Source: Elusimicrobiota bacterium (GTDB lineage Bacteria; CAYTYR01; UBA6262). Taken from it: 22,281 nt of DNA. Shown here in pieces: positions 7,362 to 18,804 of this stretch. The stretch covers positions 60,927-83,207 of the forward strand of contig PMCA01000005.1 in the NCBI GenBank assembly GCA_003153935.1, given 5' to 3'. Both the position numbers and the translations under genes were made by a program. The notes under the pieces were generated by a model that saw nothing but the letters and a program-made list of their open reading frames with translations, made no database searches and was not told the origin of the DNA. Within the stretch, counting starts at the first letter, position 1, and the number at the start of each line of letters is the position of its first letter.

Positions 7362-8918
7362 ATGAAAAAAATATATTTATACGATACTACTTTGCGGGAT
7401 GGCGCACAGACCGAGGGCATAAGTTATTCCCTTGAGGATAAGCTGGGGATAACCCAGAAACTGGATGAATTGGGCCTGGATTATGTCGAAGGCGGCTGGC
7501 CCGGCTCCAACCCCAAGGACATACTCTATTTCCAGAAAGTGAAGAAGCTCAAGCTGAAACATGCCCGGGTGGCGGCTTTTGGCAGTACGCGGCATGCCAA
7601 AAATAAGGCGTCTAATGACCCGAATATCAAGGCTTTGCTGGCGGCCAAGGTACCGGTGGTCACCATTTTCGGCAAGGCTTGGGACATGCACGTTAAATAC
7701 GCTTTGCGGGTGTCACTGGAAGAAAACCTGGCCATGATCTATGACTCGGTCAAGTTCCTGAAGAGCCGGGGCCTGGAAGTGGTCTTCGACGCGGAGCATT
7801 TCTTTGATGGTTTCAAGGATAACGCTGAGTACGCCCTCAAGTCTTTGCAGGCGGCCGAGCAGGCCGGGGCGGATTGTCTCGCGCTATGCGATACCAACGG
7901 CGGCTCGTTGCCTTTCGAAATTGAAGAGATGACCGCTAATGTGATCGGGGTGCTGAAAACACCGGTAGGCATCCACGCCCACAATGACGCGGACACGGCC
8001 GTGGCCAATTCGCTGGCGGCGGTACGGGCCGGCGCGGTGCAGGTCCAGGGCACCATTAACGGTTACGGCGAAAGATGCGGGAATGCTAATTTATGTTCCA
8101 TTATCCCCGGGATAAATTTAAAGCTGGGAGAGCTCTCCCTGAATGATAAGCAATTGGCGAAATTGACCTCGGTTTCCCGGTCGATCAGCGAGATCGCCAA
8201 TGTCGCGCCCAACGACCACCAACCCTACGTCGGCTGGAGTGCGTTCGCCCATAAAGCAGGCATCCATGTCAGCGCGGTAGAGCGCAAAAGCGAGACTTAT
8301 GAGCACATGGATCCCGGCTTGGTTGGTAATAAGCGCCGCGTCCTGGTTTCCGAGTTGTCAGGTAAGAGCAATATACTGTTGCTGGCCCAGAAGATCGGCT
8401 TAAAGCTGGATCCGGATAAGCCCCAGACCAAAGAGATACTGCAAAGGGTGAAAGAACTGGAGCATGAAGGTTACCAGTTCGAAGCAGCCGAGGCTTCGCT
8501 GGAATTGTTAATGAAGAAAGCCACCGGCCATTACAAGAAATTTTTCGACCTGAAAGGATTCAAGGTCATAGTGGAAAAAAGGCATGGCGAACTGGTTTCC
8601 GAAGCCACTATCAAATTATATGTCAATGATCAGCTGGTTCATGTTGCGGCCGAAGGCGATGGCCCGGTCAATGCGCTGGACGGCGCCTTGCGCAAAGCCC
8701 TGGATAAATTCTATCCGGGATTGCGGGAGGTCAAACTGGTGGATTATAAAGTGCGCGTCCTTAACACCGGAGCCGCGACTGCTGCCAAAGTCCGGGTCCT
8801 GATCGAGTCGCAGGATAAAGATAACCTGTGGACCACGGTCGGCGTAAGCGAGAACATCATCGAAGCCAGTTGGAATGCGCTGGTGGATTCAATTGAATAT
8901 AAACTGCTAAAGAAATAA
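7362..8918 (+). CDS. cimA: (R)-citramalate synthase
   Basis: This 518-residue protein condenses pyruvate with acetyl-CoA to citramalate, the entry to isoleucine that avoids threonine deaminase. It shares the DRE-TIM fold with LeuA, seen as [13 protein letters not shown] at residues 7-19, [14 protein letters not shown] near 204 (metal-binding His-x-His) and [12 protein letters not shown] near 233. The GAQTEG and GGWPGSNP segments distinguish the CimA-like branch from 2-isopropylmalate synthase, which is present separately here at 15344. A LeuA-type regulatory dimer domain occupies about residues 395-515, so allosteric control by isoleucine is plausible. It is followed after 30 bases by ilvD. 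LeuCD and LeuB, also encoded here, can carry citramalate on to 2-oxobutyrate. Confidence 0.93.
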   Translation: MKKIYLYDTTLRDGAQTEGISYSLEDKLGITQKLDELGLDYVEGGWPGSNPKDILYFQKVKKLKLKHARVAAFGSTRHAKNKASNDPNIKALLAAKVPVVTIFGKAWDMHVKYALRVSLEENLAMIYDSVKFLKSRGLEVVFDAEHFFDGFKDNAEYALKSLQAAEQAGADCLALCDTNGGSLPFEIEEMTANVIGVLKTPVGIHAHNDADTAVANSLAAVRAGAVQVQGTINGYGERCGNANLCSIIPGINLKLGELSLNDKQLAKLTSVSRSISEIANVAPNDHQPYVGWSAFAHKAGIHVSAVERKSETYEHMDPGLVGNKRRVLVSELSGKSNILLLAQKIGLKLDPDKPQTKEILQRVKELEHEGYQFEAAEASLELLMKKATGHYKKFFDLKGFKVIVEKRHGELVSEATIKLYVNDQLVHVAAEGDGPVNALDGALRKALDKFYPGLREVKLVDYKVRVLNTGAATAAKVRVLIESQDKDNLWTTVGVSENIIEASWNALVDSIEYKLLKK

Positions 8919-8948
8919 ATTGTAAAAGTAGTGAAAGAGAGGAAATGT

Positions 8949-10613
8949 ATGCGCAGTGATGCAGCGAAAAAAGGGATGGAAAAAGCTCCGCACCGGTCAT
9001 TATTTAAGGCCATGGGATATACCAATGAGGAATTAGCCCTGCCGATCATCGGCATCGCCAATTCGGGTAATGAAATAGTTCCCGGCCACATTCACCTGGA
9101 TAAAATAGCTGAAGCGGTCAAGGCCGGAGTCCGTATGGCCGGCGGCACCCCTATGGAATTCCGCACAATAGGCATCTGTGACGGTATTGCCATGAACCAC
9201 GGGGGCATGAAATATTCCCTGCCGAGCCGTGAAGTCATCGCCGATTCCGTGGAGATCACGGCTAAGGCCATGCCCTTCGACGGTTTGGTGCTGATCCCTA
9301 ACTGCGATAAGATAATTCCCGGCATGGTCATGGCGGCGGCCCGCCTGAACATTCCCAGTATCGTTATAAGCGGCGGCCCGATGCTGGCCGGAAAAGACAG
9401 CGAAGGTCAAGCCTGTGACCTGGTGAAAAGCATGTTCGAAGGCGTGGGACGAGTGGCGGCCAAGAAAATGACCGAAGATGAATTATCCGCCCTCGAAGAT
9501 AAGGCGTGTCCCGGCGCGGGAGCCTGCTCCGGTATGTACACGGCCAATTCGATGAATTGTTTGTGCGAGGCCTTAGGTATTGCTTTGCCCGGCAACGGCA
9601 CGATCCCGGCGGTGATGGCGGCGCGTTACCGCTTGGCCAAATACGCCGGCATGCGTATTCTGGAGCTGGTGAAACGCAATATACGGCCCCGTGATATCAT
9701 GACCAAGAACGCTTTTCTTAACGCTTTCTCCGTGGATATGGCCTTTGGCGGTTCATCCAATACCGCGCTGCATTTACCGGCTATCGCCCGGGAAGCGGGA
9801 GTGGAATTTGAGCTGGGTATGATCAATGAGATCAGCGCCAAGATCCCGCATATCTGCAACATGGCCCCGGCCGGTCCTTATCATTTGCAGGACCTGGATG
9901 ACGCGGGCGGAGTGATGGCGATCATGAAGGAATTAAATAAAAAGAAACTGATAAAAACCACCCCGATAACGGTTACCGGCAAAACGGTGGAGGATAATAT
10001 AAAACACGCGGAAGTTAAAAACCATGAAGTGATACGGCCGTTGAACAAGCCCTATCACGCAACTGGAGGTCTGGCTGTGCTGAAGGGGACGTTAGCCCCC
10101 AACGGCGCGGTGGTAAAACAGATCGGCGTGGTCAGTGACATGCTGACCCATCTGGGCCCGGCGCGGGTTTTTGAGAGCGAGGAAGAAGCGGTGGCGGCCA
10201 TCTTGCATAACCGCATCAAGAAAGGCGACGTTATAATTATTCGCTATGAAGGTCCCAAAGGCGGTCCGGGGATGAGAGAGATGTTAACCCCGACCAGCGC
10301 TCTCTGCGGACTGGGACTTGATCGCTACGTCGCATTGGTCACGGACGGCCGGTTCTCCGGCGGTACCCGTGGCTGTGCCATCGGACATGTTTCTCCTGAA
10401 GCGGCGGAAGGCGGCCCGATTGCCATTATCAAGAACGGCGATATGATCCAGATCGACATCCCGAAAAAGAAACTGGACATACGATTGACCGAGATGGAGA
10501 TCAAAACCAGGCTGGCCCGCTGGAAAGCGCCGGCGCCAAAAGCCCGCGAAGGTATTTTAGGGCGTTACGCTAAATTGGTCACTAGTGCTTCTAATGGAGC
10601 AGTGTTGAAATAA
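8949..10613 (+). CDS. ilvD: Dihydroxy-acid dehydratase
   Basis: The start is ATG 8949, six bases after the strong AGAGAGG at 8936-8942, giving MRSDAAKKG as in the family; a GTG at 8931 would lie upstream of that site. The 554-residue enzyme dehydrates dihydroxy-isovalerate and dihydroxy-methylvalerate to the keto acids of valine and isoleucine. Cluster cysteines are visible at Cys119 ([10 protein letters not shown]), with Cys186 and Cys192 in a [10 protein letters not shown] segment. The segment equivalent to the extra cysteine of [2Fe-2S] plant and mycobacterial enzymes reads VPGHIHL (Gly45), which suggests the E. coli-like, oxygen-sensitive [4Fe-4S] type. That last point is an inference from family comparison. 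Confidence 0.95.
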   Translation: MRSDAAKKGMEKAPHRSLFKAMGYTNEELALPIIGIANSGNEIVPGHIHLDKIAEAVKAGVRMAGGTPMEFRTIGICDGIAMNHGGMKYSLPSREVIADSVEITAKAMPFDGLVLIPNCDKIIPGMVMAAARLNIPSIVISGGPMLAGKDSEGQACDLVKSMFEGVGRVAAKKMTEDELSALEDKACPGAGACSGMYTANSMNCLCEALGIALPGNGTIPAVMAARYRLAKYAGMRILELVKRNIRPRDIMTKNAFLNAFSVDMAFGGSSNTALHLPAIAREAGVEFELGMINEISAKIPHICNMAPAGPYHLQDLDDAGGVMAIMKELNKKKLIKTTPITVTGKTVEDNIKHAEVKNHEVIRPLNKPYHATGGLAVLKGTLAPNGAVVKQIGVVSDMLTHLGPARVFESEEEAVAAILHNRIKKGDVIIIRYEGPKGGPGMREMLTPTSALCGLGLDRYVALVTDGRFSGGTRGCAIGHVSPEAAEGGPIAIIKNGDMIQIDIPKKKLDIRLTEMEIKTRLARWKAPAPKAREGILGRYAKLVTSASNGAVLK

Positions 10614-10732
10614 AACAGTTCATAGTTCATTGTTGATGGTTGATAGAAAAAGCTTATGTTATTTTCTATCAACTACGAGCCCGATGAAATCGGGCGGACT
10701 ATCAACTATCAACTTTTAAATGGAGGAATTTT
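10614..10732. repeat. Heptad repeats in opposite orientations with two hairpins before ilvB
   Basis: This is the largest gap in the right-hand cluster. Four near-identical 7-mers run from 10618 to 10645 (GTTCATA, GTTCATT, GTTGATG, GTTGATA). The last continues as GTTGATAGAAAA (10639-10650), which pairs perfectly with TTTTCTATCAAC (10662-10673) over 12 bases with an 11-base loop. A second hairpin follows, GCCCGAT (10679-10685) with ATCGGGC (10689-10695), loop GAA. Two TATCAAC 7-mers (10700-10713) then repeat the heptad in the opposite orientation. A TGGAGG ribosome-binding site (10721-10726) serves the GTG start of ilvB. The structure could be a small mobile repeat, a terminator or attenuator, or an mRNA-processing element; no leader peptide rich in branched-chain codons is apparent. 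Confidence 0.7.
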
Positions 10733-12406
<1,674 letters not shown>

Positions 12407-12420
12407 TAACGGAGGTTTTA

Positions 12421-12900
12421 ATGAGACATACGATCAGTGTTTTAGTTGAGAACAAGGCCGGTGTTCTAGCGCGTATCGCCAACCTGTTCAGCGCCCGGGG
12501 CTACAATATCGACAGCCTGGCGGTTGGAGAAACCGAGGATCAGAGCATCTCCCGCATGACGATCATAGCGCGGGGTGACGAACGTATTGTGGAACAGATC
12601 GAGAAACAACTGAACAAGCTGGTGGACGTGATCAAGGTCAGTGATTTCATCCAGACCGAACACCTGGAGAGGGATCTGGTCCTGGTCAAGGTCAGCACCG
12701 ACAAGAGCACTCGTTCAGAGATATTACAGATCGTGGATATTTTCCGGGCCAAGATCGTGGACGTCGCGCCGACCTCGGTGATCATTGAGATGACCGGCAC
12801 GGAAGAGAAGATCAACGCCTTTGTCGAGATCGTCCGGCCGTTCGGCGTCAAGGAGATGGTGCGTACGGGTATCGTGGCGATGGCCAGAGGAAGTAAATAG
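12421..12900 (+). CDS. ilvN: Acetolactate synthase small (regulatory) subunit
   Basis: The 159-residue product has an N-terminal ACT domain (about 3-75) with the SVLVENKAGVLARIANLFSA segment and NIDSLAVG, followed by the C-terminal small-subunit domain, which activates the catalytic subunit. It gives IlvB feedback sensitivity, normally to valine. A GGAGG lies just upstream of the ATG, and ilvC follows after a 36-base gap with its own strong ribosome-binding site. The length is typical of the family. It could equally be named ilvH; naming within this family is arbitrary. Confidence 0.95.
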   Translation: MRHTISVLVENKAGVLARIANLFSARGYNIDSLAVGETEDQSISRMTIIARGDERIVEQIEKQLNKLVDVIKVSDFIQTEHLERDLVLVKVSTDKSTRSEILQIVDIFRAKIVDVAPTSVIIEMTGTEEKINAFVEIVRPFGVKEMVRTGIVAMARGSK

Positions 12901-12936
12901 GAAACAACAAAAAATAAAACAAGGAGGAACAAAGAA

Positions 12937-13935
12937 ATGGCAGTTAAGATGTATTACGACAAGGACGCGGACCTTAAATTATTAAAGGGTAAAGTCATCG
13001 GTATTATCGGTTACGGCAGCCAGGGCCATGCCCAGGCGCAGAACCTGCGGGACAGCGGCTTAGAGGTAATAGTGTCGGAGCTGAAAGGCACGCCCAATTA
13101 TGAACTGGCCGTCAAGCACGGGTTCAAACCCATGACGGCGGCAGATTTGGCCGCGAAAGCTGATATCATCCAGATGCTGGCCCCGGACCAGACCCAGGCA
13201 AAGATCTACCGCGACGCGGTGGAGCCGAACCTGAAGGCCGGTAAGGCGCTGATCTTCTCCCATGGTTTTAATATCCATTTCGGGCAGATCGTGCCCCCGA
13301 AGAACGTGGACGTGTTCATGATCGCCCCTAAGGGCCCGGGCCATCTGGTGAGACGCGTGTTCACCGAGGGCAGCGGCGTTCCTAACCTGATCGCTATTTA
13401 CCAGGATGCCACCGGCAAAGCCAAGAAGTACGCTTTGGCCTATGCCAAAGGTATCGGCGGAACAAGAGCCGGAGTCATTGAAACAACTTTCGCGGAAGAG
13501 ACCGAAACCGACTTGTTCGGCGAGCAAGTGGTACTGTGCGGCGGCGTGACAGAACTGGTCAATGCCGGTTTTGAAACTCTCGTTGCTGCCGGTTACCAGC
13601 CGGAGATCGCTTATTTCGAATGCATGCACGAATTAAAACTTATCGTGGACCTTTTCTATGAAGGTGGCATCAGCCGCATGAGATATTCGGTTAGCGACAC
13701 CGCCGAGTTCGGCGATCTGACCCGTGGTAAACGGATCATCACCGAAGATACGCGCAAAGAGATGGTCAAGATTCTCGAAGAGATCCGCAGCGGCAAATTT
13801 GCCACGGAATGGCTGTTGGAGAACCAGGCGGGTCGTCCGACCTTCAACGCTCTGCGTAAACGGACCGATGAAATGTTAATAGAAAAAGTCGGGGCGAAAC
13901 TACGCAGTATGATGAGCTGGTTAAAAAAGAAATAG
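12937..13935 (+). CDS. ilvC: Ketol-acid reductoisomerase, class I, atypical cofactor loop
   Basis: The 332-residue enzyme isomerises and reduces acetolactate and acetohydroxybutyrate. The Rossmann motif is Gly25-x-Gly27-x-x-Gly30. The Mg-binding acids include Asp192 and Glu196 in an ETDLFGEQ segment, with further Glu residues in the [18 protein letters not shown] region. The loop after the second strand reads [10 protein letters not shown] (residues 46-55). Common NADPH-using class I enzymes have an Arg and two Ser here to hold the 2'-phosphate. An acidic Glu48 with Leu49, Thr52 and Asn54 instead hints at NADH use; that is an inference. The AAGGAGG sequence upstream of the ATG is near consensus. 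psd follows within 10 bases. Confidence 0.96.
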   Translation: MAVKMYYDKDADLKLLKGKVIGIIGYGSQGHAQAQNLRDSGLEVIVSELKGTPNYELAVKHGFKPMTAADLAAKADIIQMLAPDQTQAKIYRDAVEPNLKAGKALIFSHGFNIHFGQIVPPKNVDVFMIAPKGPGHLVRRVFTEGSGVPNLIAIYQDATGKAKKYALAYAKGIGGTRAGVIETTFAEETETDLFGEQVVLCGGVTELVNAGFETLVAAGYQPEIAYFECMHELKLIVDLFYEGGISRMRYSVSDTAEFGDLTRGKRIITEDTRKEMVKILEEIRSGKFATEWLLENQAGRPTFNALRKRTDEMLIEKVGAKLRSMMSWLKKK

Positions 13936-13944
13936 TGAGGATAT

Positions 13945-14583
13945 GTGGGTATAAATAAAGAAGGCTTAAAATTGATCATGATCTTTCTGGGGCTCAGCCT
14001 GGCGTGTTTCCTGCTGAGCTACTGGAAAGATATTTTCGGGGTTATCGGCTTTGTCCTGTTCATCATCACCCTGTTGCTGGTGAATTTTTTCCGCGATCCC
14101 AATCGGAAAGTAGCGGAGAATGAGCAGTTGATATATTCTCCCGCGGACGGCGAAGTGATCGAGATCAAGCAGGTGAATGAAGATAAGTTCCTCAAAAGCG
14201 ACGCCATCGTGGTCAAGATATTCATGACGCCTCTGGACGTACACATACAACGCGCCCCGATCAAGGGGTTGATCAGTTACCAGGAATATAAGCAGGGCAA
14301 GTTCCTGCCCGCCAATCTGGATAAGGCCAGCACTGATAACGAGCAGAACCTGATAGGTATCAGCGGCAAGGTCAATGTCCTGGTAAAACAGATAGCCGGC
14401 CTGCTGGCGCGACGGATAGTCTGGTGGGCGCACTTGCAGCAGGGCGTATCCCAGGGAGAGCGCATCGGCATGATCAAATTTGGGTCGCAAGTGGATATAT
14501 ATGTTCCGCTGAACGTGGAGATTAAAGTAAAAATGCATGAGAAAGTAAAAGCCGGCTTGACCGTGATAGGAGAGATAAAATGA
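13945..14583 (+). CDS. psd: Phosphatidylserine decarboxylase proenzyme (short, archaeal-like type)
   Basis: The 212-residue proenzyme has two hydrophobic helices at about 10-26 and 29-47, then the catalytic domain with FFRDPNR and YSPADGEV segments. The self-cleavage site is the FGS motif in IKFGSQVD: Gly180-Ser181, where Ser181 would become the pyruvoyl group. It converts phosphatidylserine to phosphatidylethanolamine at the membrane. The start is GTG 13945 with a GAGG four bases upstream, rather close; ATG 13978 (residue 12) is possible but would clip the first helix. The stop TGA overlaps the pssA ATG, so the two consecutive steps of PE synthesis are translationally coupled. Confidence 0.92.
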   Translation: MGINKEGLKLIMIFLGLSLACFLLSYWKDIFGVIGFVLFIITLLLVNFFRDPNRKVAENEQLIYSPADGEVIEIKQVNEDKFLKSDAIVVKIFMTPLDVHIQRAPIKGLISYQEYKQGKFLPANLDKASTDNEQNLIGISGKVNVLVKQIAGLLARRIVWWAHLQQGVSQGERIGMIKFGSQVDIYVPLNVEIKVKMHEKVKAGLTVIGEIK

Positions 14584-15347
14584 AAAAAGGGCTTTACATC
14601 CTTCCCAGCCTGTTCACCCTGGGCAATATCGCCGGCGGGGTCTACAGCATTATCAATTCGATTAACGGACGCTTCCCCGATGCGGCCGCGGCGATCTTTG
14701 TCAGCCTGGTGTTTGACATCCTTGACGGACGCATCGCCCGCATGACCAAATCGGTCAGTAAATTCGGAGTGGAGCTTGATTCCCTGGCGGATTTGACCAG
14801 TTTTGGCATCGCTCCGGCTATTTTGATGTACCAATTTGTTTTGAATCATTATAATAATTTGGGAGGCGTGATCGCCTTTTGTTACATTATTGCCGCGGCG
14901 ATCAGACTGGCCCGTTTCAATGTTAAAGTCGACGAGGGCGCGCCCAGTGAGTATTTTCTCGGCTTGCCGGTCCCCGGGGCCGCGGGTATTCTGGCCGCTT
15001 TCGTATTGAGTTATAACATGTTTGCGCAGGATATAAAAGCTCGCGCCATTCCGGTCATCGTCAATACCATGCCCATCATGTCCAATTTTATCTGGGCGGG
15101 CATGCTGATACTGTCGTACCTGATGGTCTCCAATATCCATTACACCAGTTTCAAGAAAATGAAATTGGGCAAGGCTAAACCTTTGCGCTATTTGATATTC
15201 CTGACTGTTTTCGGCATGTTGTTATGGCTGTATCCTGAAAATATGATATTAATTGTTTTTGTGATGTATATACTGAGCGGGCTGTTTGATGTTTTCGCCC
15301 GCTTATCCAGATGGAGCAAGTTAAGGAGAATGGGAGATAAAAAATGA
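14580..15347 (+). CDS. pssA: CDP-diacylglycerol-serine O-phosphatidyltransferase
   Basis: The 255-residue integral membrane enzyme makes phosphatidylserine from CDP-diacylglycerol and serine, the substrate of the upstream Psd. The CDP-alcohol phosphatidyltransferase motif is complete: Asp46, Asp49-Gly50, Ala53-Arg54, Gly63, Asp67 and Asp71. Multiple hydrophobic helices follow to the C-terminus. It shares ATGA overlaps with psd before it and leuA after it. This lipid pair sits between ilvC and leuA in several other bacteria too (known synteny, for example in Geobacter), so it is a conserved arrangement and not a local insertion. Confidence 0.94.
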   Translation: MKKGLYILPSLFTLGNIAGGVYSIINSINGRFPDAAAAIFVSLVFDILDGRIARMTKSVSKFGVELDSLADLTSFGIAPAILMYQFVLNHYNNLGGVIAFCYIIAAAIRLARFNVKVDEGAPSEYFLGLPVPGAAGILAAFVLSYNMFAQDIKARAIPVIVNTMPIMSNFIWAGMLILSYLMVSNIHYTSFKKMKLGKAKPLRYLIFLTVFGMLLWLYPENMILIVFVMYILSGLFDVFARLSRWSKLRRMGDKK

Positions 15348-16891
15348 CCATTAAAAATGAAAATAAAATAATAATATTCGATACCACTCTGCGCGACGGC
15401 GAGCAATCGCCGGGTGCCAGTCTCAATACCACGCAAAAGATAGAGATCGCCAGGCAGCTGGCCAAGCTAAACGTGGACGTGATCGAGGCCGGGTTCCCGA
15501 TCTCCTCACCGGGAGATTTTGAAGCGGTGAAGATGGTCGCACAGCAAATTAAGGGCCCGCAGATCTGCGGGCTGGCCCGGGCACTGGAGAAAGACATCGA
15601 CGCCTGCTGGAACGCGGTCAAATATTGCAAGCGGCCCAGGATACACATATTCCTGGCCACCAGCGATGTCCATCTGAAATATAAGCTTAAGATGACTCGC
15701 GAGGAAGCTTACGCGGCCGCGGTCAAAGTGGTCAAGTATGCCAAGCGCTATTGCGAGGACGTGGAATTTAGCGCCGAGGATGCCGGTCGCACGAACCCGG
15801 AATATCTCTGGAGAATAATTGAAGCCGTGATCAAGGCGGGCGCTGGAACCGTGAACCTTCCCGATACGGTCGGCTACACTATCCCTAAAGAGTTCGGACA
15901 AATGATGAAGGATGTTTTTGAACATGTGCCGAACGTGGATCAGGCTGTCATTAGCACACATTGCCATAATGACCTGGGATTGGCCGTAGCCAATTCGCTG
16001 TCCGCGGTCATGAACGGCGTGCGCCAATTGGAATGCACCATTAATGGCATCGGCGAACGTGCCGGTAACGCTAGCCTGGAAGAGATAGTCATGGCGATCA
16101 AGACGCGCCGCGATTATTTCGGGGTGACCACTGACATTAATACCAAGGAGATATATAAAACCTCTCGCATGGTCAGTTCGTTGACCGGCGTACCGGTCCA
16201 GCCCAACAAAGCAGTAGTGGGGGCCAATGCCTTCGCTCATGAAGCCGGTATCCACCAGCACGGCGTAATGGTTGAGAAGAGCACCTATGAGATCATGGAT
16301 GCCAAGAGTGTAGGTTGGCAAGGTTCAGGACTGGTCCTGGGCAAACATTCCGGACGACACGCGCTGAAACAGCGCCTGAGCGCGCTCGGCTACGAGTTCA
16401 AAGATAAGGAACTGGAAAAAGTAGCGGAGCGTTTCAAAGTGCTGGCGGATAAGAAGAAAGAGGTCTTCGATGAAGACTTGGTCGCTATCGTGGAGGACGA
16501 GATCTCCCAGGTGGTCCCGGTCTATAAGCTGGACTATATTCACACTGTCAGCGGCAGCCAGACCATTCCGACTGCGACCATTAAATTGCGCAAGGGCGAT
16601 AAGGTCATCCAGGAAGCCAGCTCCGGCGACGGTCCCGTGGATGCTACTTATAAAGCGATCGACCGCGTGACTGGGTTGAAGTGCAAACTGCTGGAGTACG
16701 GCATCCGCGCGGTGAGCGGCGGCAAGGACGCGCAGGGGGAAGTGATGGTGAGGGTGCAGGACGCGAAGGGCAATATCGTCACCGGCCAGGGCGCTTCTAC
16801 TGATATTATAGAAGCGAGCGCTAAGGCCTACGTCAACGCGATGAACCGCCTGCTTTCTCGTAAAGCATCTAAGGTAAATAAACCAAAATAG
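15344..16891 (+). CDS. leuA: 2-isopropylmalate synthase
   Basis: The 515-residue enzyme condenses 2-oxoisovalerate with acetyl-CoA, committing carbon to leucine. [15 protein letters not shown] spans residues 12-26, EAGFP lies near 47, the metal-binding pair is His206 and His208 in STHCHNDLG, and [13 protein letters not shown] lies near 230. The C-terminal regulatory dimer domain, about 370-510, normally binds leucine for feedback inhibition. The product differs from the cimA product at 7362 by its GEQSPG and [13 protein letters not shown] segments. The start overlaps the pssA stop as ATGA. Confidence 0.95.
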   Translation: MTIKNENKIIIFDTTLRDGEQSPGASLNTTQKIEIARQLAKLNVDVIEAGFPISSPGDFEAVKMVAQQIKGPQICGLARALEKDIDACWNAVKYCKRPRIHIFLATSDVHLKYKLKMTREEAYAAAVKVVKYAKRYCEDVEFSAEDAGRTNPEYLWRIIEAVIKAGAGTVNLPDTVGYTIPKEFGQMMKDVFEHVPNVDQAVISTHCHNDLGLAVANSLSAVMNGVRQLECTINGIGERAGNASLEEIVMAIKTRRDYFGVTTDINTKEIYKTSRMVSSLTGVPVQPNKAVVGANAFAHEAGIHQHGVMVEKSTYEIMDAKSVGWQGSGLVLGKHSGRHALKQRLSALGYEFKDKELEKVAERFKVLADKKKEVFDEDLVAIVEDEISQVVPVYKLDYIHTVSGSQTIPTATIKLRKGDKVIQEASSGDGPVDATYKAIDRVTGLKCKLLEYGIRAVSGGKDAQGEVMVRVQDAKGNIVTGQGASTDIIEASAKAYVNAMNRLLSRKASKVNKPK

Positions 16892-16910
16892 TAGAAGGAG
16901 TATGTTGAAG

Positions 16911-18170
16911 ATGGGAATGACAATAACCGAAAAGATACTTGCCGCGCACTGCGGCCAAAGGGAAGTGCATCCCGGCGACCTCATCCAGGCCAAAGTAGAC
17001 ATCGCCCTGGGCAATGACGTCACTGCGCCTATCGCCATCAGCGAATTCAAGAAAGCCGGCGGTAAAAAGGTGTTCGATAAGAACAAAGTGGTGCTGGTGC
17101 CGGATCATTTCACTCCCTGCAAGGATATAAAATCAGCCGAGCAGGTAAAAATACTGCGCGAATTCGCCAAAGAGCAGAAGCTTAAATATTACTTCGAAGT
17201 CGGACAGATGGGCGTGGAACACGCCCTACTGCCAGAGCAGGGTATCGTTTTGTCCGGTCAGCTGATCATCGGCGCGGATTCGCATACCTGCACCTACGGC
17301 GCCTTGGGCGCGTTCTCCACCGGCGTCGGCTCCACCGATCTGGCCGCGGCCATGATCACCGGCGAATGCTGGTTCAAAGTCCCGGAGGCGATGAAGTTCA
17401 TTTATAATGGTAAACTGCCCAAATGGGTCGGCGGCAAGGACCTGATACTTTACACTATCGGCGATATTGGTGTGGACGGGGCGCTTTACCGTTCTATGGA
17501 GTTCGCTGGGGATACTATTTCGGCTCTGCCGATGTCTGATCGTTTCTCCATGTGCAACATGGCTATCGAGGCTGGCGGCAAGAACGGCATTATCGCGCCG
17601 GATGATACTACCATTAAGTATGTAGAAAAGGTAGCCAAAGAGCCATATGACACTTACGAGAGCGACAAAGACGCCAAGTATGTGGAAACTAAAGAATATG
17701 ATGTTTCCAAGCTAGAGCCGATGGTGGCTTTCCCTCACCTGCCGAGCAACGTTAAGCCGATCTCCAAGGTAGGCAATGTATTGATCGACCAGGTAGTGAT
17801 CGGTTCCTGCACTAACGGCCGCATCGAGGACCTGCGGTTGGCCGCTCAGGTGATTAAAGGTAAGAAAGTTCACAAATATATCCGTTTGATCGTCATCCCA
17901 GCAACTCAGCAAATCTGGCAGGAAGCGATGGATGAGGGTCTGTTCAAGATATTCATGGATGCCGGAGCGGCGATATCTACGCCGACCTGCGGGCCGTGTC
18001 TTGGCGGGCATATGGGCATATTGGCCAAAGGCGAAAGAGCCGTAGCGACTACCAACAGGAATTTTGTGGGCAGGATGGGGGATCCGGGCAGTGAAGTGTA
18101 TCTCTCCAACCCCGCCGTCGCCGCAGCCTCCGCCGTCCTCGGCAAGATAGCGAGTCCAGAGGAGTTATAA
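16911..18170 (+). CDS. leuC: 3-isopropylmalate dehydratase large subunit
   Basis: The 419-residue subunit, with LeuD, isomerises 2- to 3-isopropylmalate and can also process citramalate. The three [4Fe-4S] ligands are Cys300 (GSCTNGR), Cys360 and Cys363 (TCGPCLGG). I chose ATG 16911 because the AAGGAG at 16895-16900 is ten bases upstream; an in-frame ATG at 16902 sits only one base after that site. Unusually, leuD does not follow directly: four unrelated genes and about 2.4 kb separate the two subunits. Confidence 0.94.
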   Translation: MGMTITEKILAAHCGQREVHPGDLIQAKVDIALGNDVTAPIAISEFKKAGGKKVFDKNKVVLVPDHFTPCKDIKSAEQVKILREFAKEQKLKYYFEVGQMGVEHALLPEQGIVLSGQLIIGADSHTCTYGALGAFSTGVGSTDLAAAMITGECWFKVPEAMKFIYNGKLPKWVGGKDLILYTIGDIGVDGALYRSMEFAGDTISALPMSDRFSMCNMAIEAGGKNGIIAPDDTTIKYVEKVAKEPYDTYESDKDAKYVETKEYDVSKLEPMVAFPHLPSNVKPISKVGNVLIDQVVIGSCTNGRIEDLRLAAQVIKGKKVHKYIRLIVIPATQQIWQEAMDEGLFKIFMDAGAAISTPTCGPCLGGHMGILAKGERAVATTNRNFVGRMGDPGSEVYLSNPAVAAASAVLGKIASPEEL

Positions 18171-18213
18171 GGTATAACGGCTTGCTGGGAATTAGGCGGA
18201 TTGGATATAAACA

Positions 18214-18432
18214 ATGTTGACAGTAATTGTATTAACTTTGCTTTCGATATGCGTGATCAGGATTTTCAGTTTTGTTGAATCATGGTTGTGGCGGGTTATC
18301 TGGTTGGCGGTGGCGTTCTATGCCGTATTTGGACGCACATTCCCGGGTGGGGCCTTTGTGGTCCCGCTTGCTATAATGATTGCGTTCTCTTTGAAGGAAA
18401 CCATGGAGGACCATGGTATCAAATGGAAATGA
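18214..18432 (+). CDS. Small hypothetical membrane protein
   Basis: This 72-residue frame encodes two hydrophobic segments, about residues 2-19 and 27-60 with a small FGRTFPGG break, ending in a charged KETMEDHGIKWK tail. It lies between leuC and the DUF3795-like gene on the same strand, with a 12-base gap to the next start. The ribosome-binding site is weak (a GGAT at some distance from the ATG). I do not recognise a family. Coding is supported by the clean hydrophobic pattern and by filling a gap that would otherwise be empty. Confidence 0.5.
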   Translation: MLTVIVLTLLSICVIRIFSFVESWLWRVIWLAVAFYAVFGRTFPGGAFVVPLAIMIAFSLKETMEDHGIKWK

Positions 18433-18444
18433 AGGAAGTTTGTC

Positions 18445-18795
18445 GTGAAAGAGATCGTAGCAGATAGGCAATTGGTGGCGTATTGCGGGCTTTACTGCGG
18501 GGCGTGTAAGAAATATTTAGCCGAGAAATGTCCCGGCTGCCACAAGAACAAGAAAGCTTCCTGGTGCGCGGTGCGAAAATGCGCCAAGGAAAACAACTTT
18601 TATAGCTGCGCTGATTGCCGGTTGTATAGTAATATAATGGAATGCGGCAAGTTCAATAATTTCTTTTCCAAGGTGTTCAAGGTTCTGTTCAAGTCTGACC
18701 GCCAGGCCTGCATTCAGTTGATCAAGGACAAGGGTTATGTCGCTTTTGCCCAGGACATGGCCGCCAAAAAGGTTATGACTTTAAAAGCAAAATAG
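18445..18795 (+). CDS. Cysteine-rich DUF3795-like protein
   Basis: The 116-residue product has ten cysteines in its first 67 residues: 14, 18, 21, 29, 32, 41, 46, 55, 58 and 67, including YCGLYCGACKKYL and CPGCHKN. This matches the DUF3795 family, small proteins thought to bind zinc or another metal, with no settled function. The C-terminal 45 residues are basic and helical. The start is GTG 18445 behind GAAGGAAG (18431-18438). It sits in the block inserted between leuC and leuD and has no evident link to leucine synthesis. Confidence 0.75.
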   Translation: MKEIVADRQLVAYCGLYCGACKKYLAEKCPGCHKNKKASWCAVRKCAKENNFYSCADCRLYSNIMECGKFNNFFSKVFKVLFKSDRQACIQLIKDKGYVAFAQDMAAKKVMTLKAK

Positions 18796-18804
18796 GGGGG
18801 AAGG

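Noticed and set aside
6578-7420. Minus-strand frame of 280 codons
   Set aside because: It lies opposite lysC and the start of cimA, both of which have clear family motifs, and shows none of its own.
10651-10720. Possible leader peptide attenuator for ilvB
   Set aside because: No short frame with a ribosome-binding site and a run of Leu, Val or Ile codons is present; the hairpins alone do not make an attenuator.
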